This document shows, piece after piece, positions 38,871 through 48,807 of a DNA stretch of 64,000 nucleotides. This DNA comes from an uncultured Ulvibacter sp. (GTDB lineage Bacteria; Bacteroidota; Bacteroidia; Flavobacteriales; Flavobacteriaceae), in the NCBI GenBank assembly GCA_938083445.1, contig CALKCP010000003.1, positions 124,001 to 188,000 of the forward strand, in the 5' to 3' direction. The notes beneath the pieces are model-generated. The model did not search any database, was not told the origin of the DNA, and saw nothing but the letters and a program-made list of their open reading frames with translations. Position 1 is the first letter of the stretch, and every line of letters starts with the position of its first letter. The translations under genes were made by a program, and so were the position numbers.

Positions 38871-39104
38871 TTAACCTCCTGAAAATGGGGGTAATAATGC
38901 AATTTCTGATTCCAAAAGAAGCGTGTCTTTTGAAACAATCTCCAAGTCTTGCGCTACCTGAAAGTCCGTTTCTTTTAATGTGGGGTATTTTTCAAAAAGC
39001 AACATCAATACATCTGACACAGACCCTTTTGTGTATGCTATGGTCTCTTCAGAACAATTTGTTATTTCTGCTAATACTCCGAAATATTTAATCTTTAAAT
39101 TCAT
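38871..39104 (-). CDS. moaD: Molybdopterin synthase sulfur carrier MoaD
   Basis: Ubiquitin-like ~77 aa, KYFGVLAEITNCSEE, C-terminal ALLPPFSGG. Confidence 0.9.
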   Translation of the reverse strand: MNLKIKYFGVLAEITNCSEETIAYTKGSVSDVLMLLFEKYPTLKETDFQVAQDLEIVSKDTLLLESEIALLPPFSGG

Positions 39105-39672
39105 GTTTTAAGTCTTTCAATTCACTTATTGTATTAATATTTCTGACCGTTTTCCCTAATTCTGAATCTAGCGTTATCGTTTTTACATCTAGTTGATCAA
39201 TGGCGAAACGCAGGCGTCGTTCGTTCGTTTGCAATAGTTTCAGGAAGTGATGTCTGCATTTCTTTTTATACATGGCTACAAGCGGCATTGTTTTTCCCTC
39301 ACTTTCAAACTGTATTACCTCCGCTTCAGAAGGCGCCCCTTCCAGTAATTTTTTTAATACTGAAGTGCTAATTAATGGGACGTCACAACTAAGAACAATA
39401 TTGTTTTCAGTTTCTGAATGCAACAATCCAGAGTACAATCCGGCCAAAGGACCAGAATCTTCCATACTATCGGCAACCCGTTTTAGATTGAAAACATCAT
39501 ACTCTGAATTATTACTAACAATAATAATCTCACCAACAATAGGTTTTAATGCCGCAATAATAGACGACATAAATGTTTTTCCATTCAATTTCAGAAATCC
39601 CTTATCCTCGCCCATTCTTGAACTTTTCCCCCCTGCTAGGATGATGCCTGTTATTGTGCTTTTCTTCTTCAT
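39088..39672 (-). CDS. mobA: Molybdenum cofactor guanylyltransferase
   Basis: GIILAGGKSSRMGEDKGFLKLNGK, NIVLSCDVPLIS. Confidence 0.9.
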   Translation of the reverse strand: MKKKSTITGIILAGGKSSRMGEDKGFLKLNGKTFMSSIIAALKPIVGEIIIVSNNSEYDVFNLKRVADSMEDSGPLAGLYSGLLHSETENNIVLSCDVPLISTSVLKKLLEGAPSEAEVIQFESEGKTMPLVAMYKKKCRHHFLKLLQTNERRLRFAIDQLDVKTITLDSELGKTVRNINTISELKDLKHEFKD

Positions 39673-40416
39673 TTATGTAAAAAATAATTTTACCGAAGCA
39701 ATCGTCAATACAACCGCTAACATATATCGCAGCAGTTGGTTGTTAAGTTTTCTGCTTCCAAAGTAACTTCCAAAGAACCCGCCAACAACAGCGATACCAA
39801 CCAAAATAAAAGACTCACTTGAAAGTGAGTAACCACTCGTTAATTGTCCAAATAAACCAGAGGCTGAGTTCGCCCAAATAAATAGTGCTGAAACAGCCGC
39901 ACCTTCTTTCATTTTGCCCCAGTGTAAGAGCAAAATTACAGGTGTTAAAATAACACCCCCTCCTATTCCAATAAGCCCAGAGAAGAACCCAATGATGCCT
40001 CCTACGAGGAGTCCCTGCCATGTTTTGACCTTATTAATTGTGGCACTTTCCTTTCCAAAAACATGCAGCATTTTTAAGATGGCGAAAATTAAAAGCACCG
40101 CTAATATTTTCTTATAAAGTGACGCATCTACTTCAATCATTCCGCCTAAAAACGCCAATGGAATCGAGGTGATAGCAAATGACAAAAATAGTTTTTTATT
40201 AAAATGACCGGCCTTATAATAATGATAAAACGCAATACCCGCGACGAATATATTGAGCAGTAAGGCCGTTGGCTTCATCGTCTCAGGCGCAAAGGAAAAC
40301 AGCGCCATTAAGGCTAAATAGCCACTTGCTCCCCCATGACCAACACCCGCATATAAAAATGCAATTAGTGGCAGCAAGCCAAAAAATAGCCACATATTTT
40401 CAATGTCAAAGATCAT
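39673..40416 (-). CDS. TauE/SafE family membrane transporter
   Basis: GVGHGGASGYLALMAL, GGIIGFFSGLIGIGGGVILTPVILLLHWGKMKEGAAVSALFIWANSASGLFG. Confidence 0.9.
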   Translation of the reverse strand: MIFDIENMWLFFGLLPLIAFLYAGVGHGGASGYLALMALFSFAPETMKPTALLLNIFVAGIAFYHYYKAGHFNKKLFLSFAITSIPLAFLGGMIEVDASLYKKILAVLLIFAILKMLHVFGKESATINKVKTWQGLLVGGIIGFFSGLIGIGGGVILTPVILLLHWGKMKEGAAVSALFIWANSASGLFGQLTSGYSLSSESFILVGIAVVGGFFGSYFGSRKLNNQLLRYMLAVVLTIASVKLFFT

Positions 40417-40751
40417 TTTAAATCCGCTTCAGAAATTTGTTTGTCTAAAAATTCCCAGCAATTTTTGTTTATTCGTTCATAAGCTTCAATTAAGCTCTTA
40501 CCATAAGCAGTAATTTGAGTTCCACCTCCTTTTGTGCCGCCTATTGTGGTATTGCAAACCGGAGATTTAGCTCTCGAATTTACGGCGTCAATCAACGACC
40601 AAGCTTTTTTATAGGACATTCCCAACGACTTTGATGCCTTTGATAAGGACCCTGTTTTTTCAATTGCCTTGAGCAGTGATACACGACCCTCACCTAGCAA
40701 GATTTCTCCGTCTACTTCAATCCATATTCTGCTTTTAATTTTATATTCCAT
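40413..40751 (-). CDS. ModE-like DNA-binding winged HTH regulator, no MOP domain
   Basis: RIWIEVDGEILLGEGRVSLLKAIEKTGSLSKASKSLGMSYKKAWSLID...GGTKGGGTQITAYGKSLIEAYERI. Confidence 0.9.
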   Translation of the reverse strand: MEYKIKSRIWIEVDGEILLGEGRVSLLKAIEKTGSLSKASKSLGMSYKKAWSLIDAVNSRAKSPVCNTTIGGTKGGGTQITAYGKSLIEAYERINKNCWEFLDKQISEADLK

Positions 40752-40753
40752 CG

Positions 40754-41935
40754 TTAGCTAATTGGAAGAAGAATCACTTCAACTTCATCATTTATTTTAA
40801 TTGAATTACACTCTTCTGATACATAAACCAAAGCATTTCCAGTGGCAAAAGTGTGTAGCATTGAAGAACTTTGTCCATCAAGTATTTCTACGCCATCCAA
40901 TTGATAAGAAGCTTTTAAGAACTGCGCACGGTCTCCTTTTTTTGTGAATGCTGATTTTGATTTTGCTTTTAACTTGGTCGCTGTATAAGCTGCGTTTCCG
41001 GATAATTTTTGAAGTGCCAATTGCACGTATATATAGAAACACGTAAGGGCCGCGCCTGGGTTTCCAGGCAACGCGAAAATGATTTTGTTTTCTTTTTTTC
41101 CGAAGAAGAGCGGTTTTCCAGGTTTCTGCTTCACTTTATAAAATAACTCAGTAACGCTAAGTGCGCCGAGTGCTTTGCCAACAAAGTCATAGTCGCCCAC
41201 AGAAATACCTCCCGATACTAAGACCATGTCGTGATTGGAGATGATTTCTTTCAATAGGCTTAAGGTGTCTTTGTAGTTGTCTGCCACTTTATAATTCGTG
41301 ATTTTATTGAATCCTACTCCAATCAATGCCGATGTGAGCATGACCGCATTACTCTCATAAATCTGACCATATTGCAGTGATTTACCGGCTTTAATCAATT
41401 CATTACCGGTTACAAGAATAGCAATGGAAGGTTTTTTGTAAACAGCAACTTCTGTAACACCTAAAGAGGTTGCAAATGCAATAGCGGCAGGAGTAAGCAA
41501 GGTGTCTTTTTTTAGGGCAGTTTGTCCCTTTTTTACCTGCTCCCCGGCAGGCCTTATATTGTCATTACTTTTTACCGCCCTGTCAATTGTAATGCAATCT
41601 TCGTCAACGCTTACCCGCTCCTGCATAATTACCGCATTAGCGGTGTCTGGAACTGGCGCTCCAGTAAAAATACGAACGCATTCACCTTTTTTAACAATAG
41701 GATTGATAGGGTCGCCCGCTTTTACTTCACCGACCAATTTATAGGTGAAATCATCATGCAAGCACAGTGCGTATCCATCCATGGCAGATTGCCTAAAAGG
41801 AGGCATGTTTATTTCTGAAACAATATCGTTTCGAAGGACATACCTATGTGCCTTTGAAATATCGATATATTCAGTTTGTGACGTTGGTTCGACACTACTT
41901 TCAACAATTGCGATGGCTTGGTTTACTGAAATCAT
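40754..41935 (-). CDS. moeA: Molybdopterin molybdotransferase MoeA
   Basis: NMPPFRQSAMDGYAL, VRIFTGAPVPDTANAVIMQE, VLVSGGISVGDYDFV, IFALPGNPGAALTCF. Confidence 0.96.
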   Translation of the reverse strand: MISVNQAIAIVESSVEPTSQTEYIDISKAHRYVLRNDIVSEINMPPFRQSAMDGYALCLHDDFTYKLVGEVKAGDPINPIVKKGECVRIFTGAPVPDTANAVIMQERVSVDEDCITIDRAVKSNDNIRPAGEQVKKGQTALKKDTLLTPAAIAFATSLGVTEVAVYKKPSIAILVTGNELIKAGKSLQYGQIYESNAVMLTSALIGVGFNKITNYKVADNYKDTLSLLKEIISNHDMVLVSGGISVGDYDFVGKALGALSVTELFYKVKQKPGKPLFFGKKENKIIFALPGNPGAALTCFYIYVQLALQKLSGNAAYTATKLKAKSKSAFTKKGDRAQFLKASYQLDGVEILDGQSSSMLHTFATGNALVYVSEECNSIKINDEVEVILLPIS

Positions 41936-42037
41936 TTTATACCGTTATACCTCAGTAAATATAACGACTTATTTTTATATAATTGCTTGATTTATTTTTT
42001 TGTCTTTTACGTATCTTTCGTCTTTAAAAAAAGAGGG

Positions 42038-42592
42038 ATGATTTCAGAAATTATAAAATCGCGAAGGGCAGTATTTCCAGCGCAATACAACGATGAGCTT
42101 ATAGAGGAAAAGGAAATTAAGACAATTCTTGCTGCCGCTAATTGGGCGCCAACACACAGGCGAACTGAACCTTGGCGTTTTAAGGTGCTTCAAGGGGCCT
42201 CTAAAGGGAAGTTGGCCGATTTTTTAGCAGAGACCTATAATGAAAAGACGAAGAACCCTTCAGAATTCAAATACAATAAGTACAAAAAAAATCCACGGAA
42301 GGCAGCTTGTGTCATAGCGATATGTATGCAACGCGACCCAGAAGCGGTAATTCCTGAATGGGAAGAAATCGCAGCGACTGCCATGGCTGTGCAAAACATG
42401 TGGTTGGTTGCGCACGAAATGAAAATCGGAGCTTATTGGGGGTCACCAGGGATTGTAAAGTATATGGGAGACTTCTTTGATTTAAACGACGGAGAGCGCT
42501 GTTTGGGTTTTTTCTATATGGGGAAGTATGATGCTGCATTGTCAGAGGGAAATCGGATCTCCACGATTGAAGAAAAAACGGTTTGGCTTTAA
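42038..42592 (+). CDS. Nitroreductase family protein
   Basis: MISEIIKSRRAVFPAQYNDE, AANWAPTHRRTEPWRF, AVQNMWLVAHEMKIGAYWGSPG. Confidence 0.92.
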   Translation: MISEIIKSRRAVFPAQYNDELIEEKEIKTILAAANWAPTHRRTEPWRFKVLQGASKGKLADFLAETYNEKTKNPSEFKYNKYKKNPRKAACVIAICMQRDPEAVIPEWEEIAATAMAVQNMWLVAHEMKIGAYWGSPGIVKYMGDFFDLNDGERCLGFFYMGKYDAALSEGNRISTIEEKTVWL

Positions 42593-42703
42593 AAACCCGA
42601 TGTTGAAAAAGCTTTGATTTTTATTCACTTAAAAGAAGTTCTATCTACTAAGGCGTGGATATGCTATAAAATTTGTATTTTTCGGAAAGCATTTTTCCTG
42701 AAA

Positions 42704-43186
42704 ATGAAGCACTTAATAATCGTTCTAATTCTACTAATGGCAACCTCTTGCCAGTATTTTGAAACCGATAAAATTTCGAAAGAAACTTTTTATCAGGAGG
42801 AACTTCAAACGATCGACTGGAAAGATGTTGACCAGTATCCCGCCTTTCCAAAATGTGAAAATTTTACTGAAAAAATTCAACAAAAGGGTTGTTTTGAAAA
42901 TGAACTTTCAACGCACCTTCGCCTCACTTTTACCAATCATAATGCCGTTGCAGGGCGCGATTTAAATGACACTGTTGCCGTGAAGTTTACCATAAGTAAC
43001 ACTGGAAAATTGTCCATTAAGGAAATGCAAATAACCGAAACCATTAAAACCGAATTCCCCTTATTACCTAGATGGATTGAAGAAAGTATTGATAGCTTGC
43101 AAGCTGTTGCGCCTGCCTATAAAAGAGGCATTCCTGTTGCAACACAATTTGTGCTTCCAATAATAGTTAAGACAAACAGTTTATAA
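42704..43186 (+). CDS. Putative lipoprotein, TonB C-terminal-like fold possible
   Basis: MKHLIIVLILLMATSCQ lipobox; VAVKFTISNTGKLSIKEMQITETIKTEFPLLPRWIEESIDSLQAVAPA. Confidence 0.7.
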   Translation: MKHLIIVLILLMATSCQYFETDKISKETFYQEELQTIDWKDVDQYPAFPKCENFTEKIQQKGCFENELSTHLRLTFTNHNAVAGRDLNDTVAVKFTISNTGKLSIKEMQITETIKTEFPLLPRWIEESIDSLQAVAPAYKRGIPVATQFVLPIIVKTNSL

Positions 43187-44059
43187 GTTCAATTTATATC
43201 CTAAGGTCAAATCTGTCGGGAACGCGCCGTTGCTTGTTACACCAACTGCGACAATGTCGTTATATGAAAAAGTGATATATCCGTTTCCAAGTGCGTAATC
43301 TGCACCAATTCCAAATGCCGATGGGGCCGTTAAATTACCGCCAGATTCTTTTACAATACTCGATACTTCATCATCATTTGTAACGGTGAACTCTCTATTT
43401 GAGTGCGTGTACGCGACAAACTTTGTATTGATAAAAACATCAAATTTTGGTGTTTGAACGAATTTTAATCGATAATTTAAAGAAACTTGAGAGGATGATG
43501 ATTTCGTATCACTGTTTTCAAAAGCCTGTTTAAAACGCAATACAATCGAATGTCTTCTCAGTTTTACAGGATCCACTATTTCAAAATCAATACCGGCTAC
43601 TGGGGTTAGTGCGTTTGTTGGATTGCGATTATAAACGCTGTTAGTCAAGCCACCAAAAAGGGCAAGTCTTGTATTAATTTTTATTGAAACAGTTTCGTGA
43701 GTATAACTAGGGTCTTTTTCTTTATTGTATTGAATGAAAAATGACGACAGGCTAGGATTTGTAAGACGCAATTTCTCGACACTTAAAGAGGTGTCTGAGG
43801 TTTGAAGGGCCAAGGTTTCTCTAAATTCTTTCTGATATCTGCCATTGACTTTGGTACTCGTGAGTTCTACAATACTATCTTCTTTCTTACAGAAGTAACG
43901 ATACTCCCCATCAATGGTGTTCCATAATAGTGTCAACGGGCCATCAATTGCAGTAAATAAAGAATATTGTTTTCCATCTACAGTATATTGTTCTTGTGCG
44001 CTTGTCTTAATGAAAATAGTGCACAAGGCTATCAAAACGATTGAAAAGAGGGTTTTCAT
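43181..44059 (-). CDS. Predicted outer-membrane beta-barrel protein of unknown function
   Basis: Signal peptide; alternating strands, C-terminal TDLTLGYKLNL. Confidence 0.7.
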   Translation of the reverse strand: MKTLFSIVLIALCTIFIKTSAQEQYTVDGKQYSLFTAIDGPLTLLWNTIDGEYRYFCKKEDSIVELTSTKVNGRYQKEFRETLALQTSDTSLSVEKLRLTNPSLSSFFIQYNKEKDPSYTHETVSIKINTRLALFGGLTNSVYNRNPTNALTPVAGIDFEIVDPVKLRRHSIVLRFKQAFENSDTKSSSSQVSLNYRLKFVQTPKFDVFINTKFVAYTHSNREFTVTNDDEVSSIVKESGGNLTAPSAFGIGADYALGNGYITFSYNDIVAVGVTSNGAFPTDLTLGYKLNL

Positions 44060-44103
44060 AAAGGTATTCTTTAATAAAGCTAAAGGTAAAAAATTAATTG
44101 AAT

Positions 44104-45240
44104 TTAAGGTTGTTTTTCAAAATTTCGCCCTTTCCAAGAGTAGGTTCCCTTTAAACTCCGCAATACGACTAGAACCGTTATTATTGGGTAATAAAATACG
44201 CTGATTAGAAAAGCGGCAGCATTCATTTTATTCTTAAAGAAGGTATTGCTCGTTTGGATCACATAAAAATCTAGGAACGCTTTGGCTACAAAAAATGCAA
44301 CATAATAAGGTAATAAGTGAGGGCTTATGATGCTATACAAACACCCTAACAAAATCAAAAAATTGCTTAGAAAAACAACCAACCCCAAAGTTTTGGAGAA
44401 AGATGATTTTTGTTTGGCTGTTTTAGAGGCCCATCGAATTCGTTGATGAATGAGGTCTTTCCAACTGCTTTGTGATTGTGTTTCCACAATGGCATCTGCC
44501 GATTTTAAAAAGTGAACCTCCTTAGGCGCTATTTTTAATATTTTTTCTAGAATAAAAATGTCATCCCCACTGGCAATGTGATTGTTTTCAGAAAAACCAT
44601 TCACCGAATAAAAAGCTTCTTTTCGGTAGGCTAAATTAGCACCGTTGCATAAAATAGGGGCATGCAGACCAAAAGACCCAGCGGTGACTAGTTGCAGACT
44701 CAAACCGTCAAATTTTTGAAATTGTTGTACAACCGATTCATCGGCTTTGTAAACTATTGGACCCGCAACCAGTGTTGATTTGATTGTTTGAATAAAGGAA
44801 TCATAGGATGTTAGCCAAGTAGGTGGCAACATACAATCTGCGTCTGTAGTAAGTATCCACTCGTATTTTGAAATGGCAATGGCAGCCGTAATCGCATCTT
44901 TTTTGGGTGATGCCGAACACCTTTTGTTTTTTATTATTTTATAATTATTGAAGCTTCCATTTTTCTTGAGTACTTGGTTAATTACCCTTGCTGAATTATC
45001 TTCAGAAGCATCATCGACAAAAAGCACTTCGAATAAATGAGATGGGTATTTTAAATTCTGAAGTGATTCTAACAATCCTTGAAGGTTTTCTGCTTCATTT
45101 CTAAATGGAATTACAATCGAAAATGTCGTTTTATGAGTAGGTAATTTTTTGGTAAACATAGGGAGTTTCCAAAACCCGACCACGAGTATAGCTAGTGAGA
45201 GTATGTAAAGTAGGCCGACACTGAGAAACAAATAGATCAT
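44104..45240 (-). CDS. Glycosyltransferase family 2, membrane-anchored
   Basis: FSIVIPFRNEAENLQGLLESLQ, EVLFVDDASEDNS, TTDADCMLPPTWL, SGDDIFILEK, RIRWASK; N- and C-terminal TM. Confidence 0.9.
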   Translation of the reverse strand: MIYLFLSVGLLYILSLAILVVGFWKLPMFTKKLPTHKTTFSIVIPFRNEAENLQGLLESLQNLKYPSHLFEVLFVDDASEDNSARVINQVLKKNGSFNNYKIIKNKRCSASPKKDAITAAIAISKYEWILTTDADCMLPPTWLTSYDSFIQTIKSTLVAGPIVYKADESVVQQFQKFDGLSLQLVTAGSFGLHAPILCNGANLAYRKEAFYSVNGFSENNHIASGDDIFILEKILKIAPKEVHFLKSADAIVETQSQSSWKDLIHQRIRWASKTAKQKSSFSKTLGLVVFLSNFLILLGCLYSIISPHLLPYYVAFFVAKAFLDFYVIQTSNTFFKNKMNAAAFLISVFYYPIITVLVVLRSLKGTYSWKGRNFEKQP

Positions 45241-46190
45241 CTTGTTTTGAGTTTATATTGAGCGACATAAAAACTCCCCCAAATTGCAGGGAATGCAAAA
45301 TTTAGTATCCACATAGTGAGTATTGTGGAGAGAACGGCCAGTTCACTCACACCAGCCAATGAAAACAACCAAACTGCCACACCGCCTCGCACCACCAAAT
45401 CGAATATAAAAATAGTTGGAATGATAGAAACGAATAGGTACATGCTGCAGATAAGTGGGACGGCTTCCAAAAAGTCAATGCCTGCACCAAAAAACAGCAA
45501 CAGTACGTAGAATAATGAACTAAACAATAAATAACGAATCAAGGCATAAAACCCCACCTTTACTTTAATGCTTCTTTCAATTTTTTTAAGATACGAAAGA
45601 ACAGTAGTAAGACTCAATCCTTTTATAAGAAGCTGCCTTTCTTTAAACAAATAAGCAACGACCCCCAAGAGTAATATGCATATTAGGAATAGAACTAAAT
45701 TCGTTGTTGCGTATTCAATACTAAATTTTGGAACAATATAAAGAACGCCTATACAGCCGAAAACAGACGTAACTGCCATTTGAACAGCATTAGAAAAAAA
45801 GTTGAGCAATAAAATTTGTTTTCGTTTCTCAGGAGGAAAATACATGACTTTGGCACCATAATCTCCTATTCTGTTTGGAGTTGCTAGAGAAACGGTAAGC
45901 GCCGACAAACTTTGCTCTAAGGCCATTTTAAAGGAGATAGGGGCAACGGATGAAGTTGCCGTTTGCCATTTTAATATTTCAAAATACCAGTTCGCAGTGG
46001 CTAATAGAATACATAAAAGGAGGAAAAGAGCACTTCTTAGATCAAAGGATAGGCTTGCTATGAAATCGGTAAAAGCTTCGGAGGTATCCTGCGTTAATTT
46101 TATATAAATATAGCCGAAAGTAACCGCTAGAATAAGTATTTTTAGAGCAAGCAGGAGATATTGCTTAGATTTGTTGGAATCGAATAACAT
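45237..46190 (-). CDS. Lysylphosphatidylglycerol synthase TM/flippase-like membrane protein
   Basis: Multiple TM segments, LSALTVSLATPNRIGDYGAKVMYFPPEKRKQILLLNFFSNAVQM; start placed at MLFDSNKSKQ. Confidence 0.75.
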   Translation of the reverse strand: MLFDSNKSKQYLLLALKILILAVTFGYIYIKLTQDTSEAFTDFIASLSFDLRSALFLLLCILLATANWYFEILKWQTATSSVAPISFKMALEQSLSALTVSLATPNRIGDYGAKVMYFPPEKRKQILLLNFFSNAVQMAVTSVFGCIGVLYIVPKFSIEYATTNLVLFLICILLLGVVAYLFKERQLLIKGLSLTTVLSYLKKIERSIKVKVGFYALIRYLLFSSLFYVLLLFFGAGIDFLEAVPLICSMYLFVSIIPTIFIFDLVVRGGVAVWLFSLAGVSELAVLSTILTMWILNFAFPAIWGSFYVAQYKLKTR

Positions 46191-46254
46191 TGATTGCAAT
46201 TTACAATATACCGCCGAGTGTGTCACACTGAGTTTGTGGAAGTGTCAACAATTT

Positions 46255-46809
46255 ATGAAAACAGAAAGAATTATTCTAGGGATTGATCCAGGAACCACGA
46301 TTATGGGTTTTGGAATTATTAAGGTGGTAGGTAAGAAGATGCAGTTTCTGCAATTAAATGAACTCATACTTACAAAATATAGTGATCATTACTTAAAACT
46401 TAAATTAATCTTTGAAAGAACAATTGAGCTTATCGATACCTTTAATCCGGATGAGATTGCTATTGAAGCTCCTTTTTTTGGTAAAAACGTCCAGTCCATG
46501 CTAAAATTAGGGAGAGCTCAAGGGGTAGCAATGGCTGCTGGTCTTTCCAGGGAGATTCCCATTACTGAGTATTCTCCAAAAAAGATAAAAATGGCTGTTA
46601 CCGGAAATGGAAACGCAAGTAAGGAGCAGGTGGCTAAAATGCTTCAGAGTCTGTTAGGCTTGAAAGAATTGCCAAAAAACCTGGATAGTACAGACGGATT
46701 AGCCGCCGCTGTATGTCATTTTTATAATTCGGGAAAAACAGATATAGGTAAGAGTTATACGGGATGGTCTGCTTTTGTAAAACAAAACGAAGGGAAAATT
46801 AATAAATAG
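46255..46809 (+). CDS. ruvC: Crossover junction endodeoxyribonuclease RuvC
   Basis: IILGIDPGTTIMGFGII, IAIEAPFFGKNVQSMLKLGRAQGVAMAAG, DSTDGLAAAVCHF; start placed at MKTERI. Confidence 0.95.
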   Translation: MKTERIILGIDPGTTIMGFGIIKVVGKKMQFLQLNELILTKYSDHYLKLKLIFERTIELIDTFNPDEIAIEAPFFGKNVQSMLKLGRAQGVAMAAGLSREIPITEYSPKKIKMAVTGNGNASKEQVAKMLQSLLGLKELPKNLDSTDGLAAAVCHFYNSGKTDIGKSYTGWSAFVKQNEGKINK

Positions 46810-46853
46810 CCCAGAACCCAAAACCCTGTACCCAAAACCGATAACCCATCACA
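46810..46853 (+). repeat. Degenerate short-word tandem repeat in spacer
   Basis: cccagAACCCAAAACCCtgtACCCAAAACCgatAACCCatcac. Confidence 0.7.
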
Positions 46854-46859
46854 TATTGT

Positions 46860-47990
46860 ATGTCCGGAATCTACATCCATATCCCATTCTGTAAACAAGC
46901 TTGTCATTATTGTGACTTTCACTTTTCTACATCCTTAAAGAAAAAAACAGCACTAGTAGACTCTATTTGTAAAGAATTAGCACTTCGGAAAAACGAAATT
47001 AAGGGAGAAATTAAGACGATATACTTTGGTGGAGGTACGCCAAGTTTATTGACATTGGAAGAATTGGAAAAAATCATAGATGTCGTTACATCTACTTTTT
47101 CTGTTTCGGAAGATCCAGAAATTACGCTAGAAGCGAATCCAGATGATTTAACCAAAGACATCATTCTTCAGCTTTCCAAGAGTCAAATAAACCGCTTGAG
47201 TATTGGTGTGCAATCTTTCTTTGAAGAAGATTTAAAACTCATGAATCGCGCACACAATGCTTCCGAAGCAATGTCTTCAATAAAAGAAGCCGCTCGGTAT
47301 TTCGATAATATAAGTATTGACCTTATTTATGGAATCCCTGGGATGACCAAGGAACGTTGGCAAGAGAATTTAAAGACGGCACTGTCTTTAAACGTACCGC
47401 ATTTGTCGTGTTATGCCTTGACAGTTGAACCTAAAACGGCACTGGAGGCTTTTATTAAAAAAGGGATTGTCCCTCCCGTGGAAGATGATGTTGCAGAAGA
47501 ACATTATCATTTGTTAGTAGCGGCAACTGAAGCTGCTGGATATGAAAATTACGAATTTTCAAATTTCTCAATCGAAGGCTATCATTCGCAAAACAATACA
47601 GCCTATTGGCAAGGGAAATCCTATTTAGGAATAGGACCCTCAGCCCACAGTTACGATGGAGATACTCGAAGTTGGAATGTAAGTAATAACACCAAGTATA
47701 TAAAGGACATCGAGGCGGGTTCATTGCCCATTGAGCGGGAACTTCTCTCTAAAAAAGATAAGTTTAACGAGTATGTTATGACGGGTTTGCGCACCAAATG
47801 GGGGGTGTCGCTTGAAAAAATTGAGAATGACTTCGGAAAAGTATTTCACGATTACTTAGTAGATCAAGCGGAAGAACCTTTGTCTAATAAACTGTTGATT
47901 CTTGAAAATAATGCACTAAAAGTCTCAAAAAAAGGGAAATTTTTATGCGATGGCATTGCCTCAAGTTTATTCTTAGTAAATTTAGGCTAA
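46860..47990 (+). CDS. hemW: Radical SAM coproporphyrinogen III oxidase-like/HemW
   Basis: IHIPFCKQACHYCDFHFST, TIYFGGGTPSLL, GVQSFFEEDLKLMNRAHNA, SIDLIYGIPGMTKERW. Confidence 0.92.
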   Translation: MSGIYIHIPFCKQACHYCDFHFSTSLKKKTALVDSICKELALRKNEIKGEIKTIYFGGGTPSLLTLEELEKIIDVVTSTFSVSEDPEITLEANPDDLTKDIILQLSKSQINRLSIGVQSFFEEDLKLMNRAHNASEAMSSIKEAARYFDNISIDLIYGIPGMTKERWQENLKTALSLNVPHLSCYALTVEPKTALEAFIKKGIVPPVEDDVAEEHYHLLVAATEAAGYENYEFSNFSIEGYHSQNNTAYWQGKSYLGIGPSAHSYDGDTRSWNVSNNTKYIKDIEAGSLPIERELLSKKDKFNEYVMTGLRTKWGVSLEKIENDFGKVFHDYLVDQAEEPLSNKLLILENNALKVSKKGKFLCDGIASSLFLVNLG

Positions 47991-48007
47991 AATTAGAACC
48001 ATATAAT

Positions 48008-48772
48008 TTGAAAGCTACAATTGATATAAAGGATCGAGAAATTACTGTGGATCTTGCCAATCCCATAGATATTTCCATACCACTAAGAGCCTCTGTTAAA
48101 AATCCTGAGGCCTGGTACTTGAAGCCGCCTACGATGGAACCCGTTCAAGTTGGAGATTGGATAGCAAAGGTGAGTGAAGGAGCATCAGTGAATTTTAATA
48201 ACATTTATTTTAATCCGCATGCACATGGCACTCATACCGAATGTGTGGGGCATATATCTGAAGCGTTTTATTCGGTGAATAATGCATTAAAGCGCTTTTT
48301 CTTTTTTGCTGAAGTGATTACAGTTGCCCCTGAATCGAAAGGGGAGGACCTGTGTATTTCTGCAAAGCAGGTCAAGAAACTTCTTGCTGGAAAAAAACCT
48401 GAAGCCCTTGTAATTAGAACACTGCCAAATGTAAAAACGAAAAAGAATCAAAAATATTCAAATACAAATTGGCCGTATTTGAGCGAAGCTGCAGCTAAAT
48501 TCTTAAGACGACTTGAAGTAAAACACCTATTGATCGATTTGCCTTCCGTAGATAAAGAAAAAGATGAGGGCCAGCTATTGGCTCATAAAGCCTTCTGGGA
48601 TTATCCTGAAGCAACTAGATTTGATGCTACTATAACCGAGTTTATTTATGTTCCAAATAAAATTGTAGACGGCAGTTATGTCTTGAACCTTCAAATGGCT
48701 CCTTTTCATAATGATGCGTCGCCGAGCAAGCCAGTCTTGTACCGTATTATTAAAACAAAATATAAACTATAA
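48008..48772 (+). CDS. Cyclase family protein (kynurenine-formamidase fold)
   Basis: NPHAHGTHTECVGHI (variant of HxGTHxDxPxH); VIRTLPN..., LIDLPSVDKEKDEGQLLAHKAFW; TTG start proposed, ORF extends upstream to 47945. Confidence 0.8.
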   Translation: MKATIDIKDREITVDLANPIDISIPLRASVKNPEAWYLKPPTMEPVQVGDWIAKVSEGASVNFNNIYFNPHAHGTHTECVGHISEAFYSVNNALKRFFFFAEVITVAPESKGEDLCISAKQVKKLLAGKKPEALVIRTLPNVKTKKNQKYSNTNWPYLSEAAAKFLRRLEVKHLLIDLPSVDKEKDEGQLLAHKAFWDYPEATRFDATITEFIYVPNKIVDGSYVLNLQMAPFHNDASPSKPVLYRIIKTKYKL

Positions 48773-48807
48773 AACAAGAAGGATTTTTACACCAAATAGG
48801 TTTCAAT

